A stretch of 64,000 bases of DNA from CAIQQQ01 sp040399685 (lineage in GTDB: Bacteria; Pseudomonadota; Alphaproteobacteria; Acetobacterales; Acetobacteraceae), in the NCBI GenBank assembly GCA_040399685.1, contig JBBART010000004.1, positions 1 to 64,000 on the forward strand, written 5' to 3'. Made by a program: the position numbers and the translations under genes. Positions 33,975 through 42,457 of the stretch are shown one piece after another. How positions within the stretch are numbered: position 1 is the first letter of the stretch; every line of letters begins with the position of its first letter. The notes below the pieces were generated by a model. It did not search any database, was not told where the DNA came from, and saw only the letters and a program-made list of their open reading frames with translations.

Positions 33975-35045
33975 ATGAGCGACGATCTCAATGCGCTGAA
34001 AAGCGAAACACTTTCTGCTCTCGCGGCCGTTACCGATCTGCGCGCCTGGGATACGATCCGCGTCGGCGTGCTCGGCAAAAGCGGCGCGCTGACGGGAATG
34101 CTCAAGGAACTCGGCAAGGCGGCGCCCGAGGAGCGCAAGGCGCGCGGCGCTGCGCTCAACGTGCTGAAATCCGAATTGTCGGCTGCCATCGAGGCACGCC
34201 AGGCCGAGCTTGAAGAAGCCGCCCTCGAAGCGCGCCTCGCCTCCGAGCGGGTCGACGTCACGCTGCCGGCCCAGCCGCGCCCCACCGGCCTTATTCACCC
34301 GATCAGCCGCACCATGGAAGAAATGGCCGCCATCTTCGGCGCCATGGGCTTCTCGGTGGCGGAAGGCCCGGACATCGAGGACGACTGGCGCAATTTCGGC
34401 GCGCTGAACATCCCCGCACATCACTCGGCGCGCGAGGACATGGACACGTTCTACGTCCCGCCCACCCCGGGGTCCGACCGCCGCCGCGTGCTGCGCACCC
34501 ACACCTCGCCGGTGCAGGTGCGCTCCATGCTCACCCGCGAACTGCCGTTCCGCGTCATCGTCCCCGGCCGCACCTACCGCGCCGACCATGACGCCACGCA
34601 TTCGCCGATGTTCCACCAATGCGAGGGCCTGGTGATCGGGCGCGACATCACGCTCGGCCATCTCAAGGGCTGCCTGATCGACTTCCTGCGCGCCTTCTTC
34701 GCCGTGTCGGACCTGCCGGTGCGGTTCCGCTCGTCATATTTCCCGTTCACCGAGCCGTCGATGGAGGTTGATATCGGCTGGTCGCGCAAGACCGGCGAGA
34801 TCGGCGGCGGCACCGACTGGCTGGAAATTCTCGGCAGCGGCATGGTGCAGCCGAAGGTGCTGGCCAATTGCGGCATCGACCCGCGCGAATGGCAGGGCTT
34901 TGCGTTCGGCATGGGCATCGAGCGCGTGACGATGCTGAAATATGGCATGCCCGATCTGCGGCCATTCTATGAAAGCGATATGCGCTGGCTGCGTCATTAC
35001 GGGTTCAACCCGCTGGCCCCCGCCATGTTCCACGAGGGAATCTGA
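33975..35045 (+). CDS. pheS: Phenylalanyl-tRNA synthetase alpha subunit
   Basis: 356 residues from ATG 33975. Class II motif 2 is VIVPGRTYRADHDATHSPMFHQ and motif 3 is GFAFGMGIERVTMLKYGM, with GPDIEDDWRNFGALNIP upstream. The N-terminal 100 residues are the coiled-coil tRNA-binding arm. It forms an alpha2-beta2 enzyme with PheT, which starts 3 bp after its stop. Confidence 0.96.
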   Translation: MSDDLNALKSETLSALAAVTDLRAWDTIRVGVLGKSGALTGMLKELGKAAPEERKARGAALNVLKSELSAAIEARQAELEEAALEARLASERVDVTLPAQPRPTGLIHPISRTMEEMAAIFGAMGFSVAEGPDIEDDWRNFGALNIPAHHSAREDMDTFYVPPTPGSDRRRVLRTHTSPVQVRSMLTRELPFRVIVPGRTYRADHDATHSPMFHQCEGLVIGRDITLGHLKGCLIDFLRAFFAVSDLPVRFRSSYFPFTEPSMEVDIGWSRKTGEIGGGTDWLEILGSGMVQPKVLANCGIDPREWQGFAFGMGIERVTMLKYGMPDLRPFYESDMRWLRHYGFNPLAPAMFHEGI

Positions 35046-35048
35046 TCC

Positions 35049-37502
35049 ATGAAATTCTCCCTCTCCTGGCTCCGCACGCATCTCGAAACCGATGCCACGC
35101 TGGAACAGATCACCGACACCCTCACCCGGATCGGCCTGGAACTTGAAGGCGTCGAGGATCGCGGTGCGGCCCTCGCGCCGTTCCGCATTGCCCATGTGAT
35201 CGAGGCCGTGCAGCACCCCAATGCCGACCGCCTGCGCGCCTGTCGCGTGGACACCGGCGACGGCATCGTCTCCGTCGTCTGCGGCGCGCCGAATGCGCGC
35301 ACCGGCATGAAGACCGTGCTCGGCCTGCCCGGCGCCTTCGTGCCCGGCCTGAACATCACGCTGAAAATCGGCGAGATCCGCGGCGTGAAGTCCGAGGGCA
35401 TGATGTGCTCCACCAAGGAGCTCGGCCTCGGCGACGACCACGAAGGCATCATCGACCTGCCGGACGACGCGCCGGTGGGCACGGCCTACGCCACCTATAT
35501 CGGGCTGGACGATCCGATCATCGAAATCAGCGTCACCCCCAACCGGGGCGACGCGCTGAGCGTGCGCGGCGTGGCGCGGGATCTGGCGGCGGCGGGCATC
35601 GGCACGCTGAAGCCCTTCGCCCCGGCCCCCATCACGCCAGCCTTCGACAGCACGCTCGGCTGGGCCATCGAGATGCCCGAGATCTGCCCGTGGGTGCTTG
35701 GCCGCATGGTGCGCGGCGTCAAGAACGGCCCCAGCCCGAAATGGCTGCAGGACCGGCTGCTCTCCATCGGCCTGCGCCCGATCAACGCGCTGGTGGACAT
35801 GACGAATTTCTTCACCATCGACCTCGGCCGCCCGCTGCATGTGTTCGATGCCGACAAGATCGCCGGCTCCACGCTCACCTTCCGCCCCGGCGCCGGCGAG
35901 ACGTTCCGTGCGTTGAACGGCAAGGATTACACCACGCGGCCGGTTGATTGCGTGATTGCCGATGCGGCCGGTGCGCAATCCTTGGCAGGTGTCATCGGCG
36001 GCGAGGCGACCGGGTGCGATGCCGGCACCACCAACGTGTTCATCGAATGCGCCTGGTTCAATCCGATCTCCATCGCTCTGTCCGGCCGTTATCATGGCGT
36101 GGCGTCGGACGCCCGCAGCCGCTTTGAACGCGGCATCGACCCGTCGATCATGCCGGCTGCATTGGATGCCGCCACCGCGATGGTGATGGCGCTGTGCGGC
36201 GGCGAGCCGAGCAATCTGGCCCGCGCCGGTGCCGAGCCGGACTGGCGCCGCACCGCCACGCTGCGCTTCTCCCGGCTGGAAAGCTTCGGCGGCCTGGCTG
36301 TGCCGCCGGCTGAGGTGGTGGCTGATTTGCTGAAGCTCGGCTTTGAAATCGCCGTGGAAACGCCGGAGACGCTGACCGTCCATGTGCCGTCCTGGCGCAA
36401 CGACATCGCCGGCGGCACCGCGTTGGAGCCGTTCTCCGAGTTGGCCAACGCCGAATCCGCCGCCGAGGGCGCGCGAATCATGGAGCCGGAAGCAGATCTG
36501 ATCGAGGAAGTGCTGCGCCTGCGCGGCCTCGACAGCATTCCCGCCGTCTCCCTGCCCGTCATGGGCAGCATCCCGGCCACCACGCTCACCCCCGCCCAGG
36601 CACGCCGCAATCTGGCGCGTCGCGTGCTGGCCCAGGCCGGCATGGCGGAATGCGTCACGTTCAGCTTCATGCCGCGCGCCGTTGCGGCCCTGTTCGGCGA
36701 CGCGCCGGACAGCCTGCATCTCGCCAACCCGATTGCGTCCGATCTTGATCAGATGCGCCCCACACCCATCGCCACGCTGGCCTTGGCCGCCGCCCGCAAC
36801 GCCGCGCGCGGCATTCCAGACGTGGCGCTGTTCGAAATCGGCCCGTGTTTCCTCGGCAGCGACGAACACTCCCAACCCATGCGCGCCGCTGGCCTGCGCG
36901 CCGGGGTGCCGCCGCGCTTCTATGCCGGCGCCAAGCCGCCCACCGCGCTGGATGCCAAGGCCGATGTGCTCGCTGCCCTGGCCGCCCTCGGCGTGCCGAT
37001 GGAGGCGCTGATGATCACCGCCGACGCCCCCGGTTTCTACCATCCCGGCCAGTCCGGCTGCGTGCGCCAGGGGCCGAAGGCGGTGCTGGCCACCTTCGGC
37101 GCCCTGCACCCGCGCGTTCTGGCGGCGATTGACTTGGCGGGCCCTGCGGTTGCGTTCGAAATCCATCTCGAAGCCATCGCCGAGCCGAAGCGCAAGAAGA
37201 AGGCGCTGCCGGACCTGCCGGCCTTCCAGCCGCTGCGCCGGGACTTCGCCTTCGTGGTCGATGCCGCCACCACCGCCGATTCCGTGCTGCGCGCCGCCCG
37301 TGGGGCCGAGCGCACGCTGATTGCCGGCGTGTCGCTGTTCGATGTGTATGAGGGCGACAAGCTGGAGGCCGGCAAGAAGTCGCTCGGCGTGGAGGTGGTG
37401 TTGCAACCGCGCGACCACACGCTGACAGATGCCGAGATCGAGGCCACCTGCAACAAGATCGTGGTGGCCGTGGCGAAATCGACCGGGGGTGTTCTGCGAT
37501 GA
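35049..37502 (+). CDS. pheT: Phenylalanyl-tRNA synthetase beta subunit
   Basis: 817 residues, a normal length. The N-terminal tRNA-binding (EMAP/OB) domain contains AHVIEAVQHPNADRLRACRVD. The B3/B4 editing domain has ITPNRGDALSVRGVARDLAA-type sequence, the B5 domain follows, and the C-terminal anticodon-binding FDX-ACB domain starts near FQPLRRDFAFVVD. Its stop overlaps the next ATG by 4 bp. Confidence 0.96.
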   Translation: MKFSLSWLRTHLETDATLEQITDTLTRIGLELEGVEDRGAALAPFRIAHVIEAVQHPNADRLRACRVDTGDGIVSVVCGAPNARTGMKTVLGLPGAFVPGLNITLKIGEIRGVKSEGMMCSTKELGLGDDHEGIIDLPDDAPVGTAYATYIGLDDPIIEISVTPNRGDALSVRGVARDLAAAGIGTLKPFAPAPITPAFDSTLGWAIEMPEICPWVLGRMVRGVKNGPSPKWLQDRLLSIGLRPINALVDMTNFFTIDLGRPLHVFDADKIAGSTLTFRPGAGETFRALNGKDYTTRPVDCVIADAAGAQSLAGVIGGEATGCDAGTTNVFIECAWFNPISIALSGRYHGVASDARSRFERGIDPSIMPAALDAATAMVMALCGGEPSNLARAGAEPDWRRTATLRFSRLESFGGLAVPPAEVVADLLKLGFEIAVETPETLTVHVPSWRNDIAGGTALEPFSELANAESAAEGARIMEPEADLIEEVLRLRGLDSIPAVSLPVMGSIPATTLTPAQARRNLARRVLAQAGMAECVTFSFMPRAVAALFGDAPDSLHLANPIASDLDQMRPTPIATLALAAARNAARGIPDVALFEIGPCFLGSDEHSQPMRAAGLRAGVPPRFYAGAKPPTALDAKADVLAALAALGVPMEALMITADAPGFYHPGQSGCVRQGPKAVLATFGALHPRVLAAIDLAGPAVAFEIHLEAIAEPKRKKKALPDLPAFQPLRRDFAFVVDAATTADSVLRAARGAERTLIAGVSLFDVYEGDKLEAGKKSLGVEVVLQPRDHTLTDAEIEATCNKIVVAVAKSTGGVLR

Positions 37503-38116
37503 AAATCGAGACCCTCGCCCAGCTGGAAGCCATCTACGGCACCTATGACGCGATCGGCGAGGCCTCCACCGCCAAGGTGGTGGACCGGATGATTCCGCCA
37601 TATCGCGCCTATATCGAGGCCTCCCCGTTCGCGGCGCTGGCCACGGTGGGGCCGGAGGGCCTGGATTGCTCCCCGCGCGGCGATGGTCGCGGGTTTGTGC
37701 GCATCCATGACGACCGGACGCTGATGCTGCCGGACCGGCGCGGCAACAACCGCGTGGACAGCCTGCGCAACATTGTGCGCGACCCGCGGGTGGCGCTGCT
37801 GTTCCTCATCCCCGGCTCCGGCACCACCTTCCGCGTCAACGGCCGCGCCTATCTGACGGCGGACCCTGTGGTGCTGGGAAGCTTCGCCGTGGACGGCAAG
37901 GCGCCGCGCACGGTGATCGTGATCGAGATCGTGGAGATGTATTTCCAATGCGCCCGCGCTATCGTGCGCTCGGAACTGTGGAACCCCACCCGTTTCGCGG
38001 ACCCGGGCAGCGTGCCAACCCCGGGTTCGGTGCTGGCCGCCCTCAGCGAAAACCGCGTGGGCGGCCAGGAATACGACGATGCCTGGCCCGCCCGCGCGGC
38101 TGGCACGCTCTGGTAG
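37499..38116 (+). CDS. Pyridoxamine 5'-phosphate oxidase-like FMN flavoprotein (MSMEG_1061 type)
   Basis: 205 residues, ATGA overlap with pheT. The split-barrel PPOX domain has FAALATVGPEGLDCSPRGDGRGFVRI and PDRRGNNRVDSLRNIVRDPRVALLF, typical of the MSMEG_1061 family of FMN- or F420-binding oxidoreductases. The physiological substrate is unknown. It probably rides on the pheST transcript without sharing its function. Confidence 0.82.
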   Translation: MKIETLAQLEAIYGTYDAIGEASTAKVVDRMIPPYRAYIEASPFAALATVGPEGLDCSPRGDGRGFVRIHDDRTLMLPDRRGNNRVDSLRNIVRDPRVALLFLIPGSGTTFRVNGRAYLTADPVVLGSFAVDGKAPRTVIVIEIVEMYFQCARAIVRSELWNPTRFADPGSVPTPGSVLAALSENRVGGQEYDDAWPARAAGTLW

Positions 38117-38129
38117 AACGCAGGCCGGG

Positions 38130-38236
38130 CTAGAGCATGATCCGCGCTGATAGGCGCGCGAATGATGCTCTAGGCCTTTGTTTTAGCGAGCATCTTTATC
38201 CGACGGATGATTCCGTTTGATCGGATGATGCTCTAG
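38130..38236. repeat. Tandem fold-back repeats with CTAGAGC/GCTCTAG ends
   Basis: The first hairpin spans 38130-38173 (CTAGAGCAT to ATGCTCTAG, with inner GCGC pairing). The second spans 38188-38233 (GAGCATC...ATCCGA against TCGGATGATGCTC). GCTCTAG occurs at 38167 and 38230, and its complement at 38130. AGAGCATGAT-type elements are common interspersed repeats in alphaproteobacteria. The TAG stop of the Hint gene (38233-38235) is formed by the last copy. Confidence 0.65.
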
Positions 38237-39603
38237 GCCGCGCGGCGTGATGCGCGCTCGGCTGGCACGTAATACTGTCCGAGCAGGGCCAGTTCCACCT
38301 CCACAACGCTGCCGCCGGGTGCTGCGATGCTGGCGTATCCGTCGGTCCAGCGCAGCCCTGATTCGGCTGGCTGCCATCCGCCGGTCAGCCGGGGATCGTC
38401 GAGCGGCACCGCCTCCCCATCGATCCAGAGCGCGGTGACGGCAACGCCGAGGCGGCGGCGATCGTCGCACTGCGGAAACATGTCTGCGGGCACAAGGATG
38501 CGGGAGCCCAGATGCACGGCAGCGGCATCGTCCGGGACCACCACGCACCACCGATTGTCACGGGTCTGGGCAGGCAGCGTCCTGCCTCCGGCCGTGATGT
38601 GCAGATCCGGATCGGCGGAGACCGCATGGTTCAGCAGCGTCAACCGCTCCAGCAGAGCCTCTCGCGCGGCGCGGACCACCGGCCCGTCGGTGACGAGCGC
38701 CGCACAGCCTTGCCCTTCCCAGACGGTGCGGGCGAAATCCGGCTGCATCTGGATACACGCCTCGCCCTCGAAGGCGCTGCGATTGCCGGTGTCGAGATAG
38801 CTCTCGGTCGGCAGGCCTTCCGCCAGGATCACGCCATGCCGCTCCAGCTCGACATGCCACCACGTCACGCGCTCCACCGCCTGCTGGCGAATGCTGGCGC
38901 CGTTGATGAGGTAGCGCACCGGGATCAGCACGCCGCCGGTGAAGACGGCATGATCGGGTGACACAACAAGGTCGCGTTCCGGCTGGTTTTCAGCGAAGGC
39001 GTGGGCCTGCACGTGCACCGGCATCACGTCCCATGGGCGTGGGTGGTTGGTCAGCACGACACTGCGCCGGCCGGTCCAAATGACGCGGCCGAACCCGCCG
39101 CCCGCAAGCGCCGCCGCATCGCCGATCCGCACGGTCTCGATGGCGACATCGCCACGCGCCGTTCGGATGTTGGTCCCGGCGCGAAAGCAGGCGACCGACA
39201 GCGAGGTGATGGAGCCGCTGGTTGAACCATACATGACGGAGAACGTGCTCCCGCCAGACCAATATAGGACGATATCGACGCTGTTGGCGGTGAATGCGAG
39301 ACCGTCATAATCAATGCCCTTGAATGAGCTTCCGCCGTCCCCTTGGGCATTCGACGCAAAATAGGTATTGTCGAAATACGTACCGCTGGGGCCCGTTTCG
39401 GTTTGGTACGACCCGCCGCTGCCATACATGCCTGTGATGGCATTCCCGCCCCAGGTTCCGGTGATCGCGGTGTATGCATTGCCGGTGACGCCGGGTTCAC
39501 CCCCAACGGCAGTGACCGTGTTGCTGTAGGTCACGGTGAGGGTGTTGGTGTAGCCGCCGTAGACGACTGTGTAGGTTATGGAGCTTGTGGGAGGCGTAGG
39601 CAT
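38233..39603 (-). CDS. Hint-domain (Hedgehog/intein, Hint_2) protein
   Basis: 456 residues, no signal peptide. Residues 1-137 are Gly/Ser/Thr/Tyr-rich beta sequence. The Hint domain starts at C139 (CFRAGTNIRTARGDVAIETVRIGD), continues with VIWTGRRSVVL and RDLVVSPDHAVFTGGVLIPVRYLING, and ends near residue 290. The last 165 residues are a further beta-rich domain. Hint_2 proteins are numerous in Acetobacteraceae; they may self-cleave at the Cys by an N-S shift, like hedgehog, releasing the N-terminal part. I see no intein-type C-terminal HN junction. The stop codon lies inside a repeat. Neighbours are unrelated. Confidence 0.8.
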   Translation of the reverse strand: MPTPPTSSITYTVVYGGYTNTLTVTYSNTVTAVGGEPGVTGNAYTAITGTWGGNAITGMYGSGGSYQTETGPSGTYFDNTYFASNAQGDGGSSFKGIDYDGLAFTANSVDIVLYWSGGSTFSVMYGSTSGSITSLSVACFRAGTNIRTARGDVAIETVRIGDAAALAGGGFGRVIWTGRRSVVLTNHPRPWDVMPVHVQAHAFAENQPERDLVVSPDHAVFTGGVLIPVRYLINGASIRQQAVERVTWWHVELERHGVILAEGLPTESYLDTGNRSAFEGEACIQMQPDFARTVWEGQGCAALVTDGPVVRAAREALLERLTLLNHAVSADPDLHITAGGRTLPAQTRDNRWCVVVPDDAAAVHLGSRILVPADMFPQCDDRRRLGVAVTALWIDGEAVPLDDPRLTGGWQPAESGLRWTDGYASIAAPGGSVVEVELALLGQYYVPAERASRRAA

Positions 39604-39965
39604 TTTCGGGCCTTTCAGTTCGCATGGCGACGTGACGGGATTGGTTGCTGCTCAGCATTTTCCAAGGCTGGTAGCAGCAGAGTGTTGCCATCGGGTTAAG
39701 GCCGCCGGTGCTTGCGATCTCTGGTGGAAGATTCCCCCGAACGGCGGCGCGTTATGTGGGGGTAGGCTGCGCCGGCCCGCGAATCTGGCCCCGCTGCTCT
39801 CTGCCGGTCGTAGAATTGCGTATTGCCGCCGTGCCATGACGCCGCTCACACCAGCGGCATGGCCCGCACATCACCCGGATTGCTTGACGCCCGCGCCCCC
39901 CGCCGCGATGAATTGAATTGCATTTATAGCATTGATGCTATAATCAATCGGCCGGTCGCCGCCTC
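39604..39965. other. 362-bp intergenic region
   Basis: Between the divergent Hint and toxin genes. I see no convincing gene. The last 60 bp hold the dyad and -10 box of the toxin-antitoxin operon. The remainder should contain the Hint promoter, which I could not place. Confidence 0.5.
39924..39944 (+). promoter_or_regulatory. Operator/promoter of the toxin-antitoxin operon
   Basis: TTATAGCA (39924-39931), TTGA, TGCTATAA (39936-39943) is a perfect 8-bp dyad. TATAAT at 39939-39944 lies on its right arm as a consensus -10. -35 candidates are TTGAAT (39913) or TTGCAT (39918), with spacings of 20 and 15, neither ideal. An antitoxin dimer bound here would cover the -10, fitting autorepression. Confidence 0.6.
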
Positions 39966-40292
39966 ATGACCTGGACGGTGGAGACGTGGGGACGCATCGT
40001 CGATGCTGAAATCGCTGCCTTGCCAAAGGATATCCAAGCCGCTTTCCTGCGTCTGGCCGAGCGGATCGAGGCGCTTGGCCTGGACCGCGTTGGGCCGCCG
40101 CACATCAAGCACCTGCATGAGAAGCTGTGGGAGATGCGGTTGAGCGGCCGCGACGGTATTGCCCGGGCCATTTACGTCACCGCGGCGGGCCAACGGGTGA
40201 TTGTTGTGCACGCGTTCGCGAAGAAATCCCAAAAAACGCCCCGCGCCGCCCTTTATCTGGCCATGCGCCGCGCGCAGGATCTGCAACAATGA
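39966..40292 (+). CDS. RelE/HigB-type toxin (Gp49-like, DUF891)
   Basis: 108 residues. KHLHEKLWEMRLSGRDGIARAIYVTAAGQRVIVVHAFAKKSQKTPR is the usual core of Gp49-like mRNA-interferase toxins, with the basic C-terminal KKSQKTPRAAL. It probably cleaves mRNA on the ribosome. The toxin gene comes first, as in higBA systems. Its stop overlaps the antitoxin ATG (ATGA). Confidence 0.83.
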   Translation: MTWTVETWGRIVDAEIAALPKDIQAAFLRLAERIEALGLDRVGPPHIKHLHEKLWEMRLSGRDGIARAIYVTAAGQRVIVVHAFAKKSQKTPRAALYLAMRRAQDLQQ

Positions 40293-40603
40293 CAAGCCTC
40301 GCCACGCTGCGGCGGAATTTGCTGACCGACCCCGAGGTGCGCGCGGAATACGACCGCTTGGGGCCAATCTTCGCCGTGATTGGCGAGATGGTGGAGGCAA
40401 GGCAGGCGGCGGGCCTTACCCAGGCCGAAATCGCCTTGCGTATGGGCACCTCGCAATCCGTCATCGCCCGGCTGGAGAACGCACGGCATATGCCGACAAT
40501 TGACATGATGACGCGCTATGCGGCGGCGATTGGGCGGCGGGTGTCTGTTCGGCTTGTAGCGGGGGAGGCGGGCTGTTCGCCTGCTGATGCACCTCGCCGA
40601 TAA
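40289..40603 (+). CDS. XRE-family antitoxin (HigA-like)
   Basis: 104 residues from ATG 40289. The HTH is AGLTQAEIALRMGTSQSVIARLENARHMPTID split over residues about 49-80. The N-terminal LRRNLLTDPEVRAEYDRL is the usual antitoxin lead. It should bind the toxin and repress the operon at the dyad 39924-39943. Confidence 0.83.
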   Translation: MTSLATLRRNLLTDPEVRAEYDRLGPIFAVIGEMVEARQAAGLTQAEIALRMGTSQSVIARLENARHMPTIDMMTRYAAAIGRRVSVRLVAGEAGCSPADAPRR

Positions 40604-40651
40604 CGCGAACCCCATACTGACAAACCCCCAAATTCCCCCTATGTCATCCCC

Positions 40652-42457
40652 ATGACGCACACCGATCTCAGCCACATCCGCAACTTCTCCATCATCGCCC
40701 ATATCGACCACGGGAAATCCACCCTGGCCGACCGGCTGATTCAGTTCACCGGCGCCCTGAGCGCTCGGGAAATGACCGAGCAGGTGCTCGACAACATGGA
40801 TCTGGAGAAGGAGCGCGGGATCACCATCAAGGCCCAGACCGTGCGCCTGACCTACAAGGCGCAGAACGGCCAGGTGTATACGCTCAACCTCATGGACACG
40901 CCGGGCCACGTGGACTTTGCCTATGAGGTCAGTCGTTCGCTGGCCGCGTGCGAGGGCTCCTTGCTGGTGGTGGATGCGTCCCAGGGTGTGGAGGCGCAGA
41001 CGCTGGCCAATGTGTATCAGGCGATGGATGCGCAGCATGAGATCGTGCCGATTCTCAACAAGATCGACCTGCCAGCCGCCGAGCCGGACCGGGTGAAGCA
41101 GCAGATTGAAGACGTGATCGGGCTCGATGCGTCCGAGGCGGTGATGATTTCCGCCAAATCTGGCCTGAATATCGAGGGCGTGCTGGAAGCCATCGTCCAC
41201 CGCCTGCCGGCGCCGACCGGGGATTCTGACGCGCCGTTGAAGGCGCTGCTGGTGGATAGCTGGTATGACCCGTATCTCGGCGTGGTTATTCTGGTGCGCA
41301 TCAAGGACGGCCGCCTGAAGCGCGGCCAGAAGATCCGCATGATGTCCAAGGGCTCCACCCACACGGTCGAGCAGGTGGGCGTGTTCTCACCGCGCATGTC
41401 GCCGGTGGACGATCTTGGGCCGGGCGAGATGGGCTACATCACCGCCGCCATCAAGACCGTGGCCGATTGCAACGTGGGCGACACGATCACTGACGACCGT
41501 GCGCCGGCCGAGCAGGCATTGGCCGGGTTCAAGGCGTCCATTCCGGTGGTGTGGTGCGGGCTGTTCCCGATCGATGCCGATGATTTTGAGAAGCTGCGGG
41601 AATCGCTGGGCAAGCTGCGCCTCAACGACGCCAGCTTCCATTATGAGGCGGAATCTTCGGCGGCACTCGGCTTTGGGTATCGGTGCGGCTTCCTGGGGCT
41701 GTTGCATCTGGAGATCATCCAGGAGCGGCTGTCGCGCGAGTTCGATCTCGATCTGATCGCAACGGCGCCGAGCGTTGTCTACAAGCTGACCCGCACGGAC
41801 GGCACCGAGGAAGAACTGCACAACCCGGCGGACATGCCCGATCCGTCGCTGATCCAGATCATCTCCGAGCCATGGATCAAGGCGTCGATCATGGTGCCGG
41901 ACGAGTATCTTGGCTCCATCCTCACGCTGTGCAACGAGCGGCGCGGGCAGCAGGTGGATCTGACCTATGTGGGCAACCGCGCCATGGCCGTCTATCGCCT
42001 GCCGTTGAACGAGGTGGTGTTCGATTTCTACGACCGCCTGAAATCCGTCAGCCGTGGCTATGCCAGCTTCGATTATGCCATGGACGGCTATGAGGAAGGC
42101 GATCTCGTCCGCATTTCCATCCTGGTGAACGCCGATCCGGTGGATGCGCTGAGCTTCATCGCCCATCGCAGCCAGGCCGATAAGCGCGGCCGGTCGATCT
42201 GCGAAAAGCTGAAGGATCTGATCCCGAAGCAGCTGTTCAAGATCGCCATCCAGGCCGCCATCGGCGGGCGGGTGATTGCGCGTGAGACGATCGGCGCCAT
42301 GAGCAAGGACGTGACGGCCAAGTGCTACGGCGGCGATATCAGCCGCAAGCGCAAGCTGCTGGACAAGCAGAAAGAGGGCAAGAAGCGGATGCGCCAGTTC
42401 GGCAAGGTTGAAATCCCGCAATCGGCATTCCTCGCCGCACTGAAAATGGACAGCTGA
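40652..42457 (+). CDS. lepA: Elongation factor 4 (LepA)
   Basis: 601 residues. GTPase motifs: AHIDHGKSTLADRL (G1), ERGITIKAQ (G2), DTPGHVDF (G3) and NKIDLP (G4). The LepA-specific C-terminal domain ends CYGGDISRKRKLLDKQKEGKKRM and FLAALKMDS. It back-translocates or assists stalled ribosomes and initiation. The TGA overlaps the ATG of the S9 peptidase gene by one base. Confidence 0.97.
   Translation: MTHTDLSHIRNFSIIAHIDHGKSTLADRLIQFTGALSAREMTEQVLDNMDLEKERGITIKAQTVRLTYKAQNGQVYTLNLMDTPGHVDFAYEVSRSLAACEGSLLVVDASQGVEAQTLANVYQAMDAQHEIVPILNKIDLPAAEPDRVKQQIEDVIGLDASEAVMISAKSGLNIEGVLEAIVHRLPAPTGDSDAPLKALLVDSWYDPYLGVVILVRIKDGRLKRGQKIRMMSKGSTHTVEQVGVFSPRMSPVDDLGPGEMGYITAAIKTVADCNVGDTITDDRAPAEQALAGFKASIPVVWCGLFPIDADDFEKLRESLGKLRLNDASFHYEAESSAALGFGYRCGFLGLLHLEIIQERLSREFDLDLIATAPSVVYKLTRTDGTEEELHNPADMPDPSLIQIISEPWIKASIMVPDEYLGSILTLCNERRGQQVDLTYVGNRAMAVYRLPLNEVVFDFYDRLKSVSRGYASFDYAMDGYEEGDLVRISILVNADPVDALSFIAHRSQADKRGRSICEKLKDLIPKQLFKIAIQAAIGGRVIARETIGAMSKDVTAKCYGGDISRKRKLLDKQKEGKKRMRQFGKVEIPQSAFLAALKMDS

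Noticed and set aside
34734..37601. 955-codon minus-strand frame across pheS-pheT
   Set aside because: It is antisense to two certain genes, is His/Gly/Arg-rich with no domain, and arises from GC-rich codon bias.
39578..39916. 112-codon plus-strand frame between the Hint gene and the toxin
   Set aside because: It starts inside the Hint gene on the other strand, and its composition is random.
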